From positions 19,049 to 46,067 of the forward strand of contig DANA01000058.1 in the NCBI GenBank assembly GCA_002508495.1: a stretch of DNA of 27,019 nt, read 5' to 3'. Each line of letters opens with the position of its first letter. Positions within the stretch are counted from its first letter, which is position 1. This document shows, one piece after another, positions 23,686 to 27,019 of this stretch. The notes beneath the pieces are model-generated. The model saw only the letters and a program-made list of their open reading frames with translations. It was not told where the DNA came from and made no database searches. The position numbers were made by a program, and so were the translations under genes. Source of the stretch: Methanoregula sp. UBA276. GTDB lineage: Archaea > Halobacteriota > Methanomicrobia > Methanomicrobiales > Methanospirillaceae.

Positions 23686-24046
23686 CGCGATTTTCATGGA
23701 AAAATCGCAATCATGATCGCGATTGAAAACCGTTCCAAAAAAAACGGGATCCGTTTTTTATTTTTTGATCGATCAGCGTTTTTTCTGAAAAAAACGATCC
23801 GCGATTTTTTTATGAAAACCGGATAGCGATTGAAATGCCTGCCCGCAGGTGCGGTTGTCGTCGTGGGGTGCGCTGGTGTACGTGAGCACAAATGGTTAAC
23901 TTTTCCTTATCGGATCGTGATTTTTTTGTAAAAATCGCTCCGCGTTTTTTCCGGTAAAATCGATCAGCGTTTTTCATTTTAAAAACGCGATCAGGATCGC
24001 GGTTGAAAATATTTCCGGAACGATCACGATCCGTTTTTCATTTTTC
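23686..24046. repeat. Cluster of GATC-flanked palindromes and imperfect direct repeats
   Basis: No gene is visible between 23511 and 24116. The central 360 bases hold four T/A-rich hairpins: GCGATTTT/AAAATCGC (23687-23708), CGTTTTTT/AAAAAACG (23777-23796), GATTTTT/AAAAATC (23919-23936) and GCGTTTTT/AAAAACGC (23967-23988, flanked by GATC on both sides). A 16-base exact repeat ATCGATCAGCGTTTTT occurs at 23768 and 23959. A 56-base pair of direct copies (23711-23766 and 23991-24046) agrees at about 42 positions without gaps. The genes on both sides converge here, so the hairpins may act as bidirectional terminators; the repeats could also be a palindromic element family. Confidence 0.7.
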
Positions 24047-24116
24047 TTCCGGGTTGTGTTCTTCAAAAAAAGATCCGCAAAGTACCGGAATACGTGAGAC
24101 CGGAAAAAAAGAGAAA

Positions 24117-26423
24117 TTACCGGAAGTCAACCTCGTTTACCCGTTCCAGCGACCGGGCAAGGTCGCTCATCACGATCTTTGCATCCGACATCGTGTACAG
24201 GGTATCCTCGATATAGAGCGACCGCTTCACCGGGTTCTGCTGCCCTGAGTAATCATCGTAATGCATGACTTTTCCTTTCAGGACAAAACCTGTTTTGGGG
24301 TTCACGCCGTACACGTATGCGCCGCCCCACATGGATGGCGGGGTGCAGCTGCGGGAACCATGATGACAGTAATAGTCTCCGGTGGTGAGGTGGACCGGCA
24401 GGACAAGAAGGTCCTTTTCCTTATCGAACAGGAATGCTCTGGGATCGTCAAGCACCGGTGACGTACTGTACGACGTGCCCAGGGTCTCGCTGTCCCGGAG
24501 TGCCGGGTTGTTCACGTCCGAGACATCGAAGAGCGCGATCTTGAGCGGCCCGGAGGCGGACTCTTTTCCAACACCGATGATATGATCGGCATCATACGGG
24601 TGAAGGTAGTTCGAGAACCCCGGAAGCTTCAGTTCACCCAGTATCACCGGTCGTTCGGGGTCTTCAAGGCCGATGACATAGAAGGGATCGGTCTCCCGGA
24701 AGGTGACGAGATACAGCCTCTCCCCCATGAACCGTGCAGCATAAATCCTCTCGCCCGGCGCAATATCGGCAAGGGTACCGATTGTTTTGAGGTTATCATC
24801 AAGAATTGTCACCTTGCTTGACGACCCGGTATCCCACCGCCATGAACCGGTTGAAACCGTTGTTGCCACCCGGAGGTTGCCGGAAAATTCGTCCAGCGAA
24901 TACTGGTTGAGGAGTGTGCCATCCACCGTTCCCCCGCTGGCGTAAGTTATCTTCCCGTTGTCGATATTGAATGCATGGATGGTTGTTGCCGGGGCCGGAT
25001 CGTCATGAGCCTGGCCGGGCACGGCGATGTAGAGACGATCGGGCGAGACGTAGATGGTCGAAGCCGATCCGATAAGGAAGGTTTTGGCAGAAACCGGAGC
25101 GGTTCGTGCCACATCCACCGCCCCGATGGTTGAGAAGGCATATGCCGTGTCGGTGGTGTTGAACCCATAGACCGGCGGCGTGGAGATGCCTCCCCGGTCA
25201 TCATGGACTGTTGGCAGCTCAAGGTAGTCGAGGTCATACGGGACTGGTGTGCTGGTGACAAAATAGAACTGGGAACCGATCATCCGCGAACTGGAATAGA
25301 CCCCATCGATCTTCATCTCGCGGACGAGTTGCGGGTTCGCGGGATCCGCAACCGAGAAGATGTAAACCAGTGTGCGGGGAGTATAACCGGGTTGCTGCAG
25401 GCATTTCCCCGGCGTGCAGGTGGATACCTGCCGGGCCTGGTAATCGGTGGCGACAAGGATAACGCGACCATTATTGATGTACAGGGCAGACGGCTGGCCC
25501 GGGAAGCGGAGGGTGGAGAGGATCTCAGCATCTTCTGCCGGGAATGCCTGTACGATATGCAGGCAGTTTGCCGTGACCACGTAGATGTACGTGCCGTCCG
25601 TTTTGATGATATCGGCTTCATCCACGGTGCGGACCTGGACATTGGTCTTTGAATATTCACGCTCGACAACCGCCGCCGCTGTTGTCGGAACCATAGTCGG
25701 TGCCCGCGTTGACGCGAGTGTCGGGACGGGTGTAGGAACCGGCAGTTGTTGTGCGGACGATCCTACCCGGATTGTCCCGGTGGCGCCGGAGAATTCACCG
25801 GACTGGCTCTTCTGGGTTGGCTTGAACGAGGAGGAATAGACCTGCACGAGAATTTCCGCATCAGCCGTGAGGCTGGTTGTTCCGGTTATCTGGAATCTCT
25901 CCCCGACAATCTTGTCACCAATGGGATCGATGGTGATGAACAGGTCGTCCTTCCCGATAGAAGTGGATACTGGAAACGAGGCTGGCGATGACGGGAGCCC
26001 ATTTGCCGGCTGTTCAAGGACATTAAAGAGCGTTGATGCGGATATATCCTCCGTGACCGCCTCGACTATCACGATATATTCATCCGGCGTGAACGTGGAG
26101 GTGTCAACCTCGAAGCTGTATGCCCGCGAACTGCCCGAAACCACGACCGGCAGAGTGCTGGTTGCCGGGGAAGGCTCGACGGATCCCGTCTTTTGGCGTA
26201 TGAACGCAATCACCTCGTCCCGGGTCGCGAACCGGCCAATCGTATTCGTGATGCCGGAAATTACCGGGATCTTCTCTTCAGCCGGGGGGACTGCCGCGAT
26301 GGCTGCCTGCCCGGGTTCGGGAGCCGGCTGGAGGGCGGGAATCATGACCATTGCTGCAAGGATGCCGATAATGCAGCCGAGCGCTATCAACAGGGCGTCG
26401 TTTTTTGTGAGCAGAATATTCAC
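24117..26423 (-). CDS. Membrane-anchored beta-propeller domain protein
   Basis: 768 residues from GTG 26423. An N-terminal transmembrane anchor or uncleaved signal (LLIALGCIIGILAAMVMIPA, ~11-30) is followed by a Pro/Ala-rich stretch. A ~190-residue extracellular domain comes next (VISGITNTIGRFATRDEVIA; SFEVDTSTFTPDEYIVIVEA), then a Pro/Thr linker (PVPTPVPTLASTRAPTMVPT, ~228-250). The rest is the beta-propeller domain (PF09826-type), starting at its hallmark YSKTNVQVRTVDEADIIKTD and continuing through TYIYVVTANCLHIVQAF, VYIFSVADPANPQLVREM and KTFLIGSASTIYVSPDRLYI to the last blades (RSLYIEDTLYTMSDAKIVMS). Such proteins are common at the surface of methanogens, with unknown roles. Two cysteine pairs in the propeller (CTPGKC; CHHGSRSC) may form disulfides. 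Confidence 0.87.
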   Translation of the reverse strand: MNILLTKNDALLIALGCIIGILAAMVMIPALQPAPEPGQAAIAAVPPAEEKIPVISGITNTIGRFATRDEVIAFIRQKTGSVEPSPATSTLPVVVSGSSRAYSFEVDTSTFTPDEYIVIVEAVTEDISASTLFNVLEQPANGLPSSPASFPVSTSIGKDDLFITIDPIGDKIVGERFQITGTTSLTADAEILVQVYSSSFKPTQKSQSGEFSGATGTIRVGSSAQQLPVPTPVPTLASTRAPTMVPTTAAAVVEREYSKTNVQVRTVDEADIIKTDGTYIYVVTANCLHIVQAFPAEDAEILSTLRFPGQPSALYINNGRVILVATDYQARQVSTCTPGKCLQQPGYTPRTLVYIFSVADPANPQLVREMKIDGVYSSSRMIGSQFYFVTSTPVPYDLDYLELPTVHDDRGGISTPPVYGFNTTDTAYAFSTIGAVDVARTAPVSAKTFLIGSASTIYVSPDRLYIAVPGQAHDDPAPATTIHAFNIDNGKITYASGGTVDGTLLNQYSLDEFSGNLRVATTVSTGSWRWDTGSSSKVTILDDNLKTIGTLADIAPGERIYAARFMGERLYLVTFRETDPFYVIGLEDPERPVILGELKLPGFSNYLHPYDADHIIGVGKESASGPLKIALFDVSDVNNPALRDSETLGTSYSTSPVLDDPRAFLFDKEKDLLVLPVHLTTGDYYCHHGSRSCTPPSMWGGAYVYGVNPKTGFVLKGKVMHYDDYSGQQNPVKRSLYIEDTLYTMSDAKIVMSDLARSLERVNEVDFR

Positions 26424-26448
26424 CGTTCCGGTAATTTCGATTCTATCA

Positions 26449-26460
26449 ATTTATTATTTT
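26449..26460 (-). promoter_or_regulatory. TATA box of the beta-propeller gene
   Basis: AAAATAATAAAT on the minus strand lies about 26 bases before GTG 26423. This spacing would put the transcription start at or next to the start codon, so the transcript is probably leaderless. That agrees with the lack of a separate ribosome binding site. Confidence 0.45.
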
Positions 26461-26575
26461 TGTTTTTATTCTTAAGAAATAAAAAGAGTGACAACCTATA
26501 TTATGGGAAAAATCCTTTAGGGCCCTACCCAATCCTTATGGAAATATTCTCCCCCCTGCCCGTTCAGCCGGAATC

Positions 26576-26584
26576 TATATAAAT
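26576..26584 (+). promoter_or_regulatory. Strong TATA box upstream of the response regulator
   Basis: TATATAAAT is the best TATA match in the 319-base gap before the right-edge gene. It predicts a start near 26607 and hence a leader of about 135 bases. No gene is supported in the gap 26424-26742. Confidence 0.45.
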
Positions 26585-26742
26585 CATGGCAGGAGATTGT
26601 GGTCATATCAGCCCACCGGCACTCCTTGTACCGGATCCCGTGATACCAGAAACGAGCCGCCGGTATCGTTGCGATCCTGTGCAGGCATTGCTGTCCGGTG
26701 CAGGAGCGCAAAAGTGCCCCGGGGCTGTCAGTGCTACTGCCT

Positions 26743-27019
26743 ATGTACCGCGTGCTGTATGTTGATGATGATCCGCACCTGCTCGATGTAGCCCGGATGT
26801 TCCTTGAAGAGACCAGGGAGATCGTTCTTGAGACGGCGCCGCTCGCGACAACGGCGCTCAATCTCCCCTCGCTCCCGTTCTATGATGCAATCGTGGCCGA
26901 TTACGAGATGCCAAAGATGGACGGCATTGCTTTCCTCAAGAAAATCCGGGCCGATCATGGGGATATCCCGTTCATCCTCTTCACCGGCAAAGGGCGCGAG
27001 GAGATCGTGATCGAGGCCA
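26743..27019 (+). CDS. Response regulator receiver domain protein, partial (cut by right edge)
   Basis: 92 residues are visible from ATG 26743 (MYRVLYVDDDPHLLDVARMF). Receiver-domain residues are in place: acidic D8/D9/D10, phospho-acceptor D53 in VADYEMPKMDG, T81 and the conserved lysine K83 in FILFTGKGREE. In Methanomicrobiales such receivers usually precede PAS and histidine-kinase domains, so the full protein is probably a hybrid sensor; that part lies outside the window. An in-frame GTG at 26731 is possible. No Shine-Dalgarno sequence is evident near either start. Confidence 0.87.
   Translation, partial: MYRVLYVDDDPHLLDVARMFLEETREIVLETAPLATTALNLPSLPFYDAIVADYEMPKMDGIAFLKKIRADHGDIPFILFTGKGREEIVIEA

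Noticed and set aside
23686..24046. CRISPR array
   Set aside because: The repeats are palindromic, imperfect and irregularly spaced, with no constant repeat/spacer lengths and no cas genes in the window.

Overview
The window reads as a chromosomal segment of a hydrogenotrophic methanogen, most likely of the order Methanomicrobiales (a Methanoregula-like lineage). The reasons are a tungsten/molybdenum formylmethanofuran dehydrogenase operon (first step of methanogenesis from CO2), archaeal ribosome binding sites (GGTGA/GGAGG), AT-rich archaeal promoters between GC-rich genes, a secreted beta-propeller protein, and a response-regulator start of the kind that is abundant in that order. The genus is an inference.

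Layout, left to right. (1) 1-7523, all minus strand: the metal and cofactor block. It holds a MoeA fused to a binding-protein-like domain (cut by the left edge), a SagB-type nitroreductase, and a tight operon ferredoxin-fwdD-fwdB-fwdA-fwdC with a terminator behind fwdC. (2) 7524-8880: a gene-poor stretch with the fwd promoter, several hairpins and a frameshifted SAM-methyltransferase remnant. (3) 8949-19016, all plus strand: an accessory locus with an unknown small protein, a FecCD-type permease, its ATPase, a FecB-like binding protein, an O-methyltransferase, a DUF4213/DUF364 protein, a second FecB-like lipoprotein, two sister class I methyltransferases and a radical SAM protein. The radical SAM protein carries at its C-terminus one lobe of the same binding-protein family. 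(4) 19071-21870, minus: a molybdate/tungstate ABC transporter (ATPase, permease, binding lipoprotein). (5) 22125-27019: a YdjM-like membrane hydrolase, a TrmO-like protein, a 600-base gap full of GATC-flanked palindromes, a membrane-anchored beta-propeller protein, and the start of a response regulator running off the right edge.

How they fit together. The Mo/W transporter, MoeA and the fwd operon form one supply chain: oxyanion uptake, insertion into pterin, and use in the Mo/W enzyme FwdB. The plus-strand locus looks like an acquisition-and-tailoring system for a metal chelate or other cofactor-like small molecule. One importer has two binding proteins, three methyltransferases and a radical SAM enzyme are available for modification, DUF364 is a putative heavy-metal-binding family, and a cytoplasmic binding lobe is fused to the radical SAM enzyme. 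The ligand cannot be told from sequence. This locus is the best candidate for an undescribed system here.
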